Source of the DNA: Thermoleophilaceae bacterium
GTDB lineage: Bacteria > Actinomycetota > Thermoleophilia > Solirubrobacterales > Thermoleophilaceae
DNA length: 64,000 bases
Direction of reading: 5' to 3'
Assembly: GCA_040901445.1 (NCBI GenBank)
Contig: JBBDYQ010000015.1
Span: 248,001-312,000, forward strand
Part shown: positions 9,109 through 17,344 of the stretch, piece after piece
How the letters are laid out: every line of letters begins with the position of its first letter
Numbering within the stretch: the stretch's first letter is position 1
Notes under the pieces: model-generated
Told to the model about the DNA's origin: nothing
Database searches by the model: none
What the model saw: only the letters and a program-made list of their open reading frames with translations
Translations under genes and position numbers: made by a program

Positions 9109-9114
9109 ACCAGA

Positions 9115-10251
9115 TCATAGGCCGTACGTCTTCGCGATGACCTCGCGTTGGATCTCGCTCGTCCCGCCCGCGATGGTGCCCACAAGCGTGGCACGGACGA
9201 GTCGCTCCATGTCGTACTCGCTCGCGTACCCGTAGCCGCCCATCATCTGCATGCCCTCGAGCGACGCCCGTTTGGCCAGCTCCGTCGCCTTGAGCTTGAC
9301 CATCGACGCCTCGCGCGGCAGGAGCTTGTCCGGGTTCTGGTCCACCTGCCGGGCCACGTCGTAGACGAGCAGGCGCGTGGCCTCGATCTCGGTCGCGAGA
9401 TCGGCGATGCGGTGGGCGAGCGCCTGGAACGAACCCACCGGGCGGCCGAACTGCTTGCGCTGCTTGACGTAGTCGAGGACTAGCTCGAAGCTCCGTCTCG
9501 CATAGCCGATGTACAGGCCGCCGGCCAGGACCCGCTCGATGTTCAGGCCCGCTGTCAGCTGCGCCCAACCCCGCCCGTCGGTCCCGATCAGGCGGTCCTC
9601 GCCGATGAAGCAGTCGGTGAAGAAGAGGTCGTTGACATCCCGCCCTCCCATGGTCGGGATCGGACGCCGATCGAGGCCGGCCACGCCCGTCGGGATCGAC
9701 AGCATGCTGAGGCCCTCGTGTTTGGCACCCTCCGACGAGGTCCGGCACACCAGGAGGATGTGGTCTGCGATGTGCGCGTTGGTGCACCACGTCTTCTGCC
9801 CGTTCACCAGATAGCCGCCGTCCACGGGCTCGGCACGGCAGGTCAGTGAGGCGACGTCCGAGCCCGCCTCCGGCTCCGACATCGCGATCGACTCCACTCG
9901 CCCCTGCGCGATGCCCCCGAGCACCTCGTGCTTCAGCGGCTCGCTCGCGAACTTGCGGTAGGCGTTGGCGATTATCAGCGTCACCATGAAGCTGGTCATC
10001 GGCGCTCTGCCGCGCGCGATCTCTTCGATCAGCAGGCAGGCCTCGACCAGGCCGCCGCCGGAGCCTCCGTACTCCTCCGGTATCGAGACGCCGAGCCAGC
10101 CGAGGTCAGCCATCCGCGCTGCGATCTCCTCGCTGTGGCTCACGGCGTCGCTGTTGAAGGCGTCGTCCTGCCGGCTGCCGCACTCGCGCGCGCAGAAGTC
10201 GCGGACCGCGTCGAGGAAGCTGCGCTGCTCCTCGGTGAGAGCGACAGGCAC
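9115..10251 (-). CDS. Acyl-CoA dehydrogenase (FadE type)
   Basis: Starting at the GTG at 10251, behind GGGAG, gives 378 residues, the family's usual length. Recognisable parts are the N-terminal helical domain (TEEQRSFLDAVRDF), the FAD-binding AMSEPEAGSDVASL segment, the middle domain TWCTNAHIADH and the C-terminal QALAHRIADLATE and GGYGYASEY motifs. At the position of the MCAD catalytic Glu (YEGTSQI) the protein reads IAGGTSEI, with Gly, so the catalytic base must come from elsewhere (as in isovaleryl-CoA dehydrogenase) or the protein is one half of a heteromeric FadE. It oxidises an acyl-CoA to an enoyl-CoA. It sits 14 bases after the USP gene in one operon. Confidence 0.88.
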   Translation of the reverse strand: MPVALTEEQRSFLDAVRDFCARECGSRQDDAFNSDAVSHSEEIAARMADLGWLGVSIPEEYGGSGGGLVEACLLIEEIARGRAPMTSFMVTLIIANAYRKFASEPLKHEVLGGIAQGRVESIAMSEPEAGSDVASLTCRAEPVDGGYLVNGQKTWCTNAHIADHILLVCRTSSEGAKHEGLSMLSIPTGVAGLDRRPIPTMGGRDVNDLFFTDCFIGEDRLIGTDGRGWAQLTAGLNIERVLAGGLYIGYARRSFELVLDYVKQRKQFGRPVGSFQALAHRIADLATEIEATRLLVYDVARQVDQNPDKLLPREASMVKLKATELAKRASLEGMQMMGGYGYASEYDMERLVRATLVGTIAGGTSEIQREVIAKTYGL

Positions 10252-10265
10252 GCCGTCTCCCGCCG

Positions 10266-10688
10266 TCAGGGCCCGACCACTTCCACGGGCACGCCGCAGC
10301 GCCGCCGCAGGACCGTGGCCAGCCGCCGGCTTCGCCAGCCGTGCCGAGCGCCGATCAGGATCGAGTCGCACGCGCCGGCATCGGCCTCCGCCGCCAGGGC
10401 GGCGACCACTCCCCCGCGCCGGACCACCGAGCGCACGCCCACGTCCGGGGGCAGGCTCGCGATCGCGCGCCGCAGGGCTTCCGCCCAGGCTTCCTCGACG
10501 AAGGCCTGCGGCACCGACGCAGGGCTGAAGCAGGACAGATCCGCCAGCCACGAGCGCCTGAGCACCATGACGACCCTCAGGTGGCCGTCGTGCCGCCGCG
10601 CGATGTCCGCGGCCCGCGCCAGCGCCTCGGTCGCGGGCGGCGTTCCGTCCAAGCCGACGAGCAGGCGCGGCGCCGTGCTAGGCCGCAT
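10266..10688 (-). CDS. Universal stress protein (UspA) family
   Basis: This is a 140-residue single USP domain. It opens with RLLVGLDGTPPATEAL, the first strand and loop of the fold, and has the C-terminal SILIGARHGWRSRRL segment. The canonical ATP-binding G-2x-G-9x-G-S/T pattern is weak, so nucleotide binding is uncertain. The start at 10688 overlaps the stop of the upstream gene by 11 bases, and the dehydrogenase follows 14 bases downstream. The protein is therefore translationally tied to a three-gene unit with an ATC-hydrolase-like protein and an acyl-CoA dehydrogenase. USPs often report on energy or redox stress; why one is built into this operon is unknown. Confidence 0.8.
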   Translation of the reverse strand: MRPSTAPRLLVGLDGTPPATEALARAADIARRHDGHLRVVMVLRRSWLADLSCFSPASVPQAFVEEAWAEALRRAIASLPPDVGVRSVVRRGGVVAALAAEADAGACDSILIGARHGWRSRRLATVLRRRCGVPVEVVGP

Positions 10689-11253
10689 CGGCGTCGCGCG
10701 CCCTCGGGGCGATGGTGAAGTGGCAGCGCGGCGCCCCGTCGCCCATCCAGGCCTCGCGCTCGACGTGCAGCCCGTCCTTGACGGTCTCGCTGACGCGCTG
10801 GGTGAAGCCCCAGCAGCCTTGATCGCAGAGACCTTTGGTCACCGGCCGGGCGTCGTCGAACTCGCCGCTCTGTAGCGCCGCCCCGAAGGTGCACAGGACC
10901 TTGTACTCAGCCTCGTCCTCGCTCTCGTGGACGGTCTCGAAGTCGCCGCCCTCGACCTGGAACTCGGTGGCGAGCACCTGCGACACGAGGGCCGCGCCGC
11001 TGCCCGGGAGACCGAACTTGCGCCGGTAGCCCTCCGCGATGAACGGGATGGCGTCGGCGGCCATCGCTTCGGCGATCTCGTTGGCGGCATCCCAGCCGAA
11101 GCGCTGCGCGATGTGCCGGTAGGTCGCGAAGTACTGGAGCTTGTAGATGTTGACGAGCGTCGCGTAGCGCTCCTCCAGCGGTAGCTCGCGCGCGACAGGA
11201 CCCTCGATCTCGAGGACCGGGAAGCTCGTCCCGGTCGCATCCTGCTCGGCCAT
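10678..11253 (-). CDS. Conserved protein resembling the L-2-amino-thiazoline-4-carboxylate hydrolase/DUF6125 family
   Basis: The ATG at 11253 follows AGGGAGG at good spacing and gives 191 residues. The protein is mostly helical, with ATYRHIAQRFGWDAANEIAEA in the first half and a Cys-containing TKGLCDQGCWGFTQ segment in the second. This layout resembles proteins annotated as L-2-amino-thiazoline-4-carboxylic acid hydrolase or DUF6125, but I assign the family by general appearance only and claim no reaction. It is the first gene of a unit with a USP and an acyl-CoA dehydrogenase. Operator site 2 (11276-11295) lies 23 bases upstream of its start. Confidence 0.55.
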   Translation of the reverse strand: MAEQDATGTSFPVLEIEGPVARELPLEERYATLVNIYKLQYFATYRHIAQRFGWDAANEIAEAMAADAIPFIAEGYRRKFGLPGSGAALVSQVLATEFQVEGGDFETVHESEDEAEYKVLCTFGAALQSGEFDDARPVTKGLCDQGCWGFTQRVSETVKDGLHVEREAWMGDGAPRCHFTIAPRARDADAA

Positions 11254-11275
11254 CGTCCTCCCTCTTCCTGAAATC

Positions 11276-11295
11276 AACCAAACACTCGGTTGGTA
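11276..11295. promoter_or_regulatory. Operator site 2 of the shared 20-bp motif
   Basis: Read on the minus strand the site is TACCAACCGAGTGTTTGGTT, which matches site 4 at 15 of 20 bases. The outer arms ACCAA and TTGGT are perfectly inverted around an 8-base centre. It lies between the IclR stop (11316) and the start of the 11253-to-9115 operon. It is the weakest of the four sites. Confidence 0.5.
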
Positions 11296-11315
11296 TATCC
11301 TAGCGGACGACCCCC

Positions 11316-12095
11316 TTACTGCAACGCTGCGACCGGCGTGGCATCGCCTGCCGGCGAGCGCAACTGGCGCGAGACGTACCTGCCGGCGCGGACCACGGCG
11401 ACCTCGAAGGCCTTCCGCCGCGCGTTCATCCTGCCCGTGGGCGCGGCGATGCTGATCGCCGCGACGACGTCCCCGTCCACGCCGACGATCCGAGCGGCGA
11501 CGCAGGAGATGCCAGGCACCGCCTCCTCGCCGTCGACGGCGAAGCCCCGGGCGCGCACCAGGGCGAGCTGATCCCTGAGGTCGTCTACGTCGGTGATCGT
11601 GCGCTTCGTGAGCGCCGGCAGGCCGTGCCGTTCCACCACGGCATCGAGCACGGCCGGGGCGAGGTGCGCCAGCAGGACCTTCCCCACGCCCGTGGCGTGG
11701 GCCGGCATGGCCGAGCCGGTGGCCGAGACCGGTATTGGCGCGGCGCCCCTGCCCTGGATGCGGTCCACGTAGACGATGCGGCCGTCGTCGAGCGCCCCCA
11801 GGTGGACGGTCTCCCCGAAGTGCCCGCAGAGGGCCTCCAGGACCGGCCGCGCCTGGCAGCGGAAGTCCGTCGTGTCGGTGAGCACTCGGTTCAGGCCGAG
11901 CAGGCGCCAGCCCAGGCGGTAGCGGCCGCGATCGGTTCGCCGCAGGAGCCCCACGTCCGAGAGGGAGGCCAGAAGCGAATGGGCCTTGGACTTGGACATC
12001 CCGAGCTCGCCCGCCACCTGGGTCACGCCCCATTCCGGTGCCACCACCGTGAACAGATCCAGCACCCGTCCCGAGCTGTTGATCGTGAGCAGCAT
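11316..12095 (-). CDS. IclR-family transcriptional regulator
   Basis: This 259-residue regulator has an N-terminal winged helix (residues about 8-65: SSGRVLDLFTV, then VTQVAGELGMSKSKAHSLLASL) and a C-terminal IclR effector domain with ATGSAMPAHATGVGKVLLAHL and GEEAVPGISCVAARI. Family members usually sense small aromatic or acyl intermediates and control nearby catabolic operons. It lies 89 bases downstream of the aldolase gene and on the same strand. The most likely targets are the dmpEFG-type operon upstream or the 11253-to-9115 operon downstream (inference). No operator of IclR type was recognised. Confidence 0.9.
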   Translation of the reverse strand: MLLTINSSGRVLDLFTVVAPEWGVTQVAGELGMSKSKAHSLLASLSDVGLLRRTDRGRYRLGWRLLGLNRVLTDTTDFRCQARPVLEALCGHFGETVHLGALDDGRIVYVDRIQGRGAAPIPVSATGSAMPAHATGVGKVLLAHLAPAVLDAVVERHGLPALTKRTITDVDDLRDQLALVRARGFAVDGEEAVPGISCVAARIVGVDGDVVAAISIAAPTGRMNARRKAFEVAVVRAGRYVSRQLRSPAGDATPVAALQ

Positions 12096-12184
12096 CCGCG
12101 CCCCTTACTGAACTCTCGCTTCTCCGGACGCTGACGCCGGATTCCCCCTGGAAAGGGCAAAACCGGCCCGCGTGGCGCTAGATC

Positions 12185-13237
12185 TTAGCGATCGTTAAGC
12201 AGGCTGTCCAGTCGGTTCGCCACTCGCTCGCCGCGCTCGATCTGCCGGCCTGCCATCTCGGCGGCGACGTCGATGATCATGTCTTCCTGGCCACCCACGG
12301 TCCGCCGCCGGCCCAGCTCAACCAGGATCTCCCGCGAATCGAAGCCGAACCTCGCCGCTACGCGCTCCGCGTGCAAGAGGAAGCTCGAGTACACGCCGGC
12401 GTAGCCGAGCGCCAGCGAGGCGCGGTCGACGATCTGGGGCCGGGGCAGCAGCGGAGCGGCCACTTCCTCGGCGGCGTCCATCAGCGCGAACACGTCCACG
12501 CCGGTGGTCACGCCAGCCCGGTCGAGAGCCGCCACGAGCACCTCCGTCGGCGCGTTGCCCGAGCCCGCACCGAAGCCGCGTAGTGAGCCGTCGAGCCACG
12601 ACGCGCCCGCGTCCACTGCGGCGAGCGAGTTGCCGATGGCGCAGCCGAGGTTGTTGTGCGCGTGGAAGCCGACTTCGCACTCGGCCGCCTCGCGCAGCGC
12701 GGCGACCCGCTCTCCCGCGCCCTTCGGCAGCAACGCGCCGGCGGAATCGACCACGTACACGACGTTGGCGCCATACGAGTCCATCAGCTTTGCCTGCTCG
12801 GCCAGTTCCGCGGGCTCGATCATGTGGCTCATCATCAGGAAGCCCACGGTCCACAACCCGTTCTCGCGCGCCCACGGGATGTGCTGCTGGGCGAGGTCGG
12901 CCTCCGTGCAGTGGGTCGCCACGCGCGCCACGGCCGCTCCGCGTTCCTTGCACTCGCGGAGCTGCTCGATCGTCCCGATGCCCGGCAGCAGCAGCACCGC
13001 AACCTTCGCCCGCTCGACGGCGGCGACGGCGGCCTCTACGTACTCCACGTCCCGCGAGCTCGCGAGGCCGTACTGGAGGGAGGAGCCGCCGATTCCGTCG
13101 CCGTGCGCCACCTCCACGATCTGGACGCCGGCGCGGTCGAGCGCGGCCGACACCTCCGCCACGTCCTGCGGGCGGAAGCAGTGGGAGACGGTGTGCATCC
13201 CGTCCCGCAGCGTCGTGTCCGTGACCTGGACGGTCAT
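12185..13237 (-). CDS. dmpG: 4-hydroxy-2-oxovalerate aldolase
   Basis: This 350-residue TIM-barrel protein has the signature DTTLRDGMH near residues 7-15 (Arg11, Asp12, His15) and the metal-binding GFHAHNN with His192 and His194. It splits 4-hydroxy-2-oxoacids into pyruvate and an aldehyde (acetaldehyde, or propanal in the HsaF branch). In this family the aldehyde is channelled to the acylating dehydrogenase encoded just upstream, whose stop overlaps this start by 4 bases. With the hydratase at 14104 the three genes form the standard lower meta-cleavage pathway, ordered E-G-F (hydratase, dehydrogenase, aldolase) as in the hsa operons of mycobacteria. Confidence 0.95.
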   Translation of the reverse strand: MTVQVTDTTLRDGMHTVSHCFRPQDVAEVSAALDRAGVQIVEVAHGDGIGGSSLQYGLASSRDVEYVEAAVAAVERAKVAVLLLPGIGTIEQLRECKERGAAVARVATHCTEADLAQQHIPWARENGLWTVGFLMMSHMIEPAELAEQAKLMDSYGANVVYVVDSAGALLPKGAGERVAALREAAECEVGFHAHNNLGCAIGNSLAAVDAGASWLDGSLRGFGAGSGNAPTEVLVAALDRAGVTTGVDVFALMDAAEEVAAPLLPRPQIVDRASLALGYAGVYSSFLLHAERVAARFGFDSREILVELGRRRTVGGQEDMIIDVAAEMAGRQIERGERVANRLDSLLNDR

Positions 13238-14100
13238 GCCCGGACTCGCGCCTCGGCGATCCCCTCGCCCACGCGAGCTGCGGCCGCGGTCATGATGTCG
13301 AGGTTGCCCGCGTAGGTAGGCAGGAAGTCCCCGGCGCCCGCGATCTCCACCATGATCGTGACGCGGTCGCCGTCGACATCCACGAACAGCAGCCGGAGCC
13401 CGGGTACGTGACCGCGGAGGTCGTCGGCCATCTCGGAGACCGACTCGCGGATGGCGGCCTCGTCGGGCTCCTCCACGACGGCGAAGATCGTGTCGCGCAT
13501 CAGGATCGGCGGCTCGGCCGGGTTGAGGATGATGATCGCCTTCCCGCGGTCGGCCCCTCCGACGCGCTCGATGCCCGCCGCCGTCGTGACCGTGAACTCG
13601 TCGATGTTCTGGCGGGTGCCCTGGCCCGCGCTCCGGCTTGAGATCGTCGCCACGATCTCGGCGTACTTGACGGGCCCCACGCGGTTGACCGCGTGAACGA
13701 ACGGAATCGTGGCCTGGCCGCCGCAGCTCACCATGTTCACGTTCGGCTCGTCGAGGTGGCGGTCAAGGTTCACTGATGGCACCACGTACGGCCCGACGGC
13801 CGCGGGCGTCAGGTCCACGACCCGCTTGCCGGCGTCACGCAGGCGAGGGGCACTCTCGGCGTGGGACTGCGCCGACGTGGCGTCAAACACCAACTCGATG
13901 TCGTCCCGCTCGAGGACGGCGGCGAGGCCGGCGGCGCTCGCCTCGACTCCGTGTTGGCGCGCTCGCTCAAGCCCCGGCGAGTCCTCGTAGATACCGACCA
14001 TCAGGGCCACGTCCATCGACTGGCTCCGGAGCAGCTTTATCATCAGGTCGGTCCCGATGTTGCCGGGTCCCAGGATCGCAGCCGTCACCACACCACTCAT
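13234..14100 (-). CDS. dmpF: Acetaldehyde/propanal dehydrogenase (acylating)
   Basis: This 288-residue protein has the NAD-binding GPGNIG motif at residues 11-16 and the catalytic Cys126 in NMVSCGGQA. It converts the aldehyde released by the aldolase, with CoA and NAD+, to acetyl-CoA or propionyl-CoA. Length and motif order match the DmpF/BphJ/HsaG group. It overlaps the aldolase gene by 4 bases, as expected for two subunits of a channelling complex, and starts 3 bases after the hydratase stop. Confidence 0.95.
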   Translation of the reverse strand: MSGVVTAAILGPGNIGTDLMIKLLRSQSMDVALMVGIYEDSPGLERARQHGVEASAAGLAAVLERDDIELVFDATSAQSHAESAPRLRDAGKRVVDLTPAAVGPYVVPSVNLDRHLDEPNVNMVSCGGQATIPFVHAVNRVGPVKYAEIVATISSRSAGQGTRQNIDEFTVTTAAGIERVGGADRGKAIIILNPAEPPILMRDTIFAVVEEPDEAAIRESVSEMADDLRGHVPGLRLLFVDVDGDRVTIMVEIAGAGDFLPTYAGNLDIMTAAAARVGEGIAEARVRA

Positions 14101-14103
14101 CGG

Positions 14104-14898
14104 TCAGCTCTCGATCGTCGCCCGCACGGGAGGGATCGGCTCCGAGAACTTGGCGCAGTAGGCACCGGGCAGTGCGTCGACGGCCGCGGTGAAGGATCCC
14201 GAAAGGATCAGCTCCCCGGCCGGCAGCGACTGGCCGAAGCGCGACAGCTCGTTCCCCAGCCACGCGACCGCCGCCCCCGGGTGCCCCAGCACTGCCTCGC
14301 CCCGGCCGGCGGCGACTTCATCCCCGTCGCGGGAGATCGAGACAGTCACCGACCTGAGATCTCTAGCGTCCGCGGGGTCGACCTCGGACCCGCGCACCAC
14401 GCCGTAGCAGGAGGCGTTGTCGGCGATCGTGTCCTCGAGCGCGATCCGCCAATCGGCCACGCGGCTGTCGATCAGCTCGAAGACGGGCACGATCGCTCGC
14501 AGCGCGCCGAGCACCTCCACCGTGGTCAGACCCGGCCCGCTCAGCTCCGAGTGGAGGACGACGGCGAGCTCGGCTTCGATCCGCGGCGCGACCATCCGGC
14601 CGCGCGACCGCCCGAGGACGGCCCCGTTCGTGAAGACGTGCGAGTCGAGGATCACGCCGTAGTCCGGCGAGTCGACGCCGAGCTGCCGCTGGATCGCCTC
14701 GCTCGTCAGCCCGATCTTGCGCCCTACGACGGTGCGTCCGGCATCGCGGTGGAGTGCGGTGACCTGCCGCTGAATCGCATACGCGGCGGCCACGTCGAGT
14801 CCGGGGTTCGAGATAGTCGGGGGCTCGACGGAGGTCCCTTGCTCGAAGGCGTTGAAGAGCGCCCTTGCGATGGCGAATTCATCGGCGGCGGTGGACAT
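14104..14898 (-). CDS. dmpE: 2-hydroxypenta-2,4-dienoate hydratase (2-keto-4-pentenoate hydratase)
   Basis: This 264-residue member of the fumarylacetoacetase/hydratase group contains VGRKIGLTSEAIQRQLGV, the RIEAELAVVL metal-ligand strand and GHPGAAVAWLGNEL. It adds water to the dienol produced by the meta-cleavage product hydrolase, giving 4-hydroxy-2-oxovalerate or its homologue for the aldolase. It is the first gene of the three-gene lower pathway operon. A short inverted repeat at 14947-14958 lies between it and the divergent TetR gene at 14998, suggesting shared control. Confidence 0.92.
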   Translation of the reverse strand: MSTAADEFAIARALFNAFEQGTSVEPPTISNPGLDVAAAYAIQRQVTALHRDAGRTVVGRKIGLTSEAIQRQLGVDSPDYGVILDSHVFTNGAVLGRSRGRMVAPRIEAELAVVLHSELSGPGLTTVEVLGALRAIVPVFELIDSRVADWRIALEDTIADNASCYGVVRGSEVDPADARDLRSVTVSISRDGDEVAAGRGEAVLGHPGAAVAWLGNELSRFGQSLPAGELILSGSFTAAVDALPGAYCAKFSEPIPPVRATIES

Positions 14899-14946
14899 GC
14901 GGGCATGTCACCGCACCCGCCGATGACGCGCCATGGCCGTTCGGAA

Positions 14947-14958
14947 ACCGTGAACGGT
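14947..14958. promoter_or_regulatory. Inverted repeat in the dmpE/TetR divergent intergenic region
   Basis: ACCGTGAACGGT has 5-base arms around 2 bases, and a wider pair of CCGTTC/GAACGG arms (14938-14957) overlaps it. The region between dmpE (14898) and the TetR start (14998) is only 99 bp, so a regulator bound here could control both directions. It differs from the AACCAAYCGATYGGTWGGTT motif. This is a candidate self-operator of the TetR protein, based on position only. Confidence 0.35.
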
Positions 14959-14997
14959 CGAACAGAGCGCCGGAGGCTTTGTCATCCTCCTGTGGTC

Positions 14998-15606
14998 ATG
15001 GCTCCGGAGACCGCCCCGAAGAAGGCCGCACGCGGTCGGATGGACGACCTCGTCGCCGTCGCCGCCAAGCTCTTTCGCGACCGCGGATACGACGCCACCT
15101 CGATGCAGGAGATCGCCGACGAGGTGGGGATCCTGAAGGGCAGCGTCTACCACTACGTCTCGACCAAGGAGGACCTCCTCTGGATGATCGTCGAGGCCCC
15201 GCTGCGCGAGCTCGTCGATGGCGCCAGGGCGATCCTGGGCGACTTGTCGAAGCCCATGGCCGAGCGGATGCGCGAGACGATCCGCCTGCACTGCGAGAGC
15301 TTCGAACGCCACCATCCGCACATGTTCGTGATCACGCGCGAGTACGGCGAGACCCTCTCCGACGCCCGGCGCGAGGAGATCAGCGCGCTCCGCGACGAGT
15401 ACTACTCGATCTGGAAGAAGGCGATCACGTCGGGGAAGCGCTCGGGCGAGGTGCGCTCGGACATCGACACGGCCGTCACGATCGAGGCGATCCTCGGCAT
15501 GGTCAACTGGATGTTTCGCTGGTTCAAGCCGGGCGGGCGCCTGACGGCCGCGAGCGTGGCCGACGAGTTCGCCAACCTGCTGGAGCGCGGGATCGTCGCC
15601 TCCTAG
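14998..15606 (+). CDS. TetR-family regulator (KstR2-like architecture)
   Basis: From the ATG at 14998 the protein has 202 residues; a GTG at 14992 is also possible, as no clear ribosome-binding site distinguishes them. The N-terminal helix-turn-helix reads YDATSMQEIADEVGILKGSVYHYVSTKEDLL (split here only by the wing turn), and the C-terminal ligand domain has the HHPHMFVITREYGETL and MFRWFKPGGRLTAASVADEF pattern seen in KstR2-type repressors of steroid-ring catabolism. It is divergent from the dmpE operon and convergent with the IpdAB-like operon. Regulating one or both is the natural inference; an acyl-CoA ligand would fit the family. Confidence 0.85.
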   Translation: MAPETAPKKAARGRMDDLVAVAAKLFRDRGYDATSMQEIADEVGILKGSVYHYVSTKEDLLWMIVEAPLRELVDGARAILGDLSKPMAERMRETIRLHCESFERHHPHMFVITREYGETLSDARREEISALRDEYYSIWKKAITSGKRSGEVRSDIDTAVTIEAILGMVNWMFRWFKPGGRLTAASVADEFANLLERGIVAS

Positions 15607-15656
15607 CGGCCGGGTGCGCTCGCTGGCGGCTGGTGCGCGCCGCCCAAGCGGTCACG

Positions 15657-16448
15657 TCAGGAGCGGTAGGCGCCGCGCAGCATGCCCTCGCGGTCGATGC
15701 GCTCGCGCAGGAGCTCGAGCTGCTCGGCCGTGGGCTCCGGGGTCTCGGGCACGTCCCGGGGGATCTCGACCTGGAAGCCCGTGGCCTCCTGGACCTCGTC
15801 GACGGTCACACTCGGGTGAACGCTCTGAAGGCGCATCCGGTGGTCGGGGGTCTCGAAGTCGAGGATCGCGAGCGGCGTGATCACGGACGTCGGGCCGGCG
15901 TTGAAGCGGTCGAGCCCCAGCCGCGCCCGGTGGTCGCCCCCCTGGCCGTGACCGAAGACCGAGATGTAGTCGCAGCGCTCGACGAAGACGCGGGGGTCGT
16001 GCGTTCCCGAGTAGATGTAGTAGCGCTTCGCGTAGTGGGCCATCGTCGTCGCGCCCAGAGAGCCCGGGCCGCGAAGCGCGAGGCCTCCCTCCCCCCTCAG
16101 GCCGATCAGGTTCGTGTTGCCGAAGCGGTCGACCTGAACGCCGCCGACGAAGAAGATGTCGCTGCACTTGCGGGGCGCGTCGAAGATGTCGTTGTGGACC
16201 ACGAAGCTCTCGGCGAAGCGGGACATGCGGTGGTCGGTGGAGAACTTGAACGGCTCCAGCACCGGCTCGTCCAGCAGGTTGGTCGTCACCAGCCCGATGG
16301 CGACCTTGATGTCCGGCCCGTGGGTCAGGTGGGCGAGCAGGTTGCCCGCGCGCGGCACGGGCAGGTTGGCCCCCACGAACACGCGGTCGCCGTTCTCGAT
16401 CTGGCCGGCCACGTAGCAGGCCAGCAGCTCGTCGCGCTCGTACATCAT
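15657..16448 (-). CDS. ipdB: CoA-transferase family I, beta subunit (IpdB-like)
   Basis: This 263-residue protein (MMYERDELLACYVAG) is the small-subunit type of family I CoA-transferases, with VFVGANLPVPRAGNLLAHL, the GGVQVDRFGNTNLIG motif and ERCDYISVFGHG. In Mycobacterium tuberculosis, IpdA-IpdB opens the last steroid ring as a CoA-ester hydrolase rather than a transferase; the pairing and context here suggest the same type of role. The ATG at 16448 overlaps the alpha-subunit stop by 4 bases. A third, frameshifted copy of this gene is at 32919. Confidence 0.88.
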   Translation of the reverse strand: MMYERDELLACYVAGQIENGDRVFVGANLPVPRAGNLLAHLTHGPDIKVAIGLVTTNLLDEPVLEPFKFSTDHRMSRFAESFVVHNDIFDAPRKCSDIFFVGGVQVDRFGNTNLIGLRGEGGLALRGPGSLGATTMAHYAKRYYIYSGTHDPRVFVERCDYISVFGHGQGGDHRARLGLDRFNAGPTSVITPLAILDFETPDHRMRLQSVHPSVTVDEVQEATGFQVEIPRDVPETPEPTAEQLELLRERIDREGMLRGAYRS

Positions 16449-17344
16449 CCCCACTCCTCGAGCTCCAGAAGCCTGCGGATACCGATCGTCTCGAGGTACT
16501 CCACGTGCGAGGAGGGACCCGTCACGTGCCGCTCCAGGTAGGCCTCGAACGGCCCGCGGTCGCCCTTGCGCGCGCTGGTCGCCGCCGCGACGTACTCCCG
16601 CAGGTGCCGCTCGTCGACGAGGTAGTGGCCGGGACTCGAGAACGGATGGGCGCCCCAGCGTGCCACCACCACGCCGTCCGCGTAGGGGATCGAGGTCTCG
16701 CTCGCGCGGGCGCGGATCGCCTCGTTGGGCACGAGCCGCTCGGTGGTGATCACGGTGCGCTTGGCGGCTCGGTGGAGGAGGCGGTCGCCGAAGCCCGAGC
16801 CCTCGTGCTGGCCGAGGCCGTGGACGTCGGCACGCGCCACGTGGATGAAGGCGATGTCCGGCTCGAGCGCCGGCACGGCCAGTAGCTGCTCGCCTGCCAC
16901 CGGATCGTGGAACACCTTGAGGTCTGGGTTCAGCTCGGGCAGGGAGCTGCCCACGCCGGCCTTCCAGGGCAGGAACGGTAGGCCCTGCCCGGCGGCGCGC
17001 AGGCCCGCGTAGAGGATGCCCTCGTCGCTCTCCCATACCCGCACGCTTCCCCGTTCGGCACCGTCGCGGAAGAAGGGCCCGACGCTGGCCGCGGCCTCCC
17101 CTGTCACCGAGCTCGTGACCACCTCCTCCGCCACTCCCGCACCGATCAGCAGATCCAGGTCGAGGCCCGCGATCGTGGAGCCGATCACTCGCAGCCCGCG
17201 CACGCCGCGCCGCACCAGGCCGCGCACGATGGTCATGGGGTGCGCGGCGGTGTTGAAGCCGCCCAGCGCGACGGTCATGCCATCCTCCACGAGGTCGAGC
17301 GCTTCGTCCTCGGACATGAGGCGCGACGCGCGAGCAGCGCTCAC
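16445..17344 (-). CDS. ipdA: CoA-transferase family I, alpha subunit (IpdA-like)
   Basis: This 299-residue alpha subunit has the N-terminal GMTVALGGFNTAAHPM loop, the GSTIAGLDLDLLIGAG strand and VARADVHGLGQHEGSGFGD. The usual length of IpdA is close to this. It overlaps both neighbours: 4 bases with the beta subunit downstream and 4 bases with the second beta-like gene upstream. That gives a tight four-gene block of two alpha/beta pairs. The substrate is probably a ring-derived keto-acyl-CoA (inference from the IpdAB family). Confidence 0.88.
   Translation of the reverse strand: MSAARASRLMSEDEALDLVEDGMTVALGGFNTAAHPMTIVRGLVRRGVRGLRVIGSTIAGLDLDLLIGAGVAEEVVTSSVTGEAAASVGPFFRDGAERGSVRVWESDEGILYAGLRAAGQGLPFLPWKAGVGSSLPELNPDLKVFHDPVAGEQLLAVPALEPDIAFIHVARADVHGLGQHEGSGFGDRLLHRAAKRTVITTERLVPNEAIRARASETSIPYADGVVVARWGAHPFSSPGHYLVDERHLREYVAAATSARKGDRGPFEAYLERHVTGPSSHVEYLETIGIRRLLELEEWG

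Noticed and set aside
13861-14997. N-terminal extension of the TetR frame back to 13861
   Set aside because: The extension is antisense to dmpE and dmpF; the helix-turn-helix begins shortly after the ATG at 14998.
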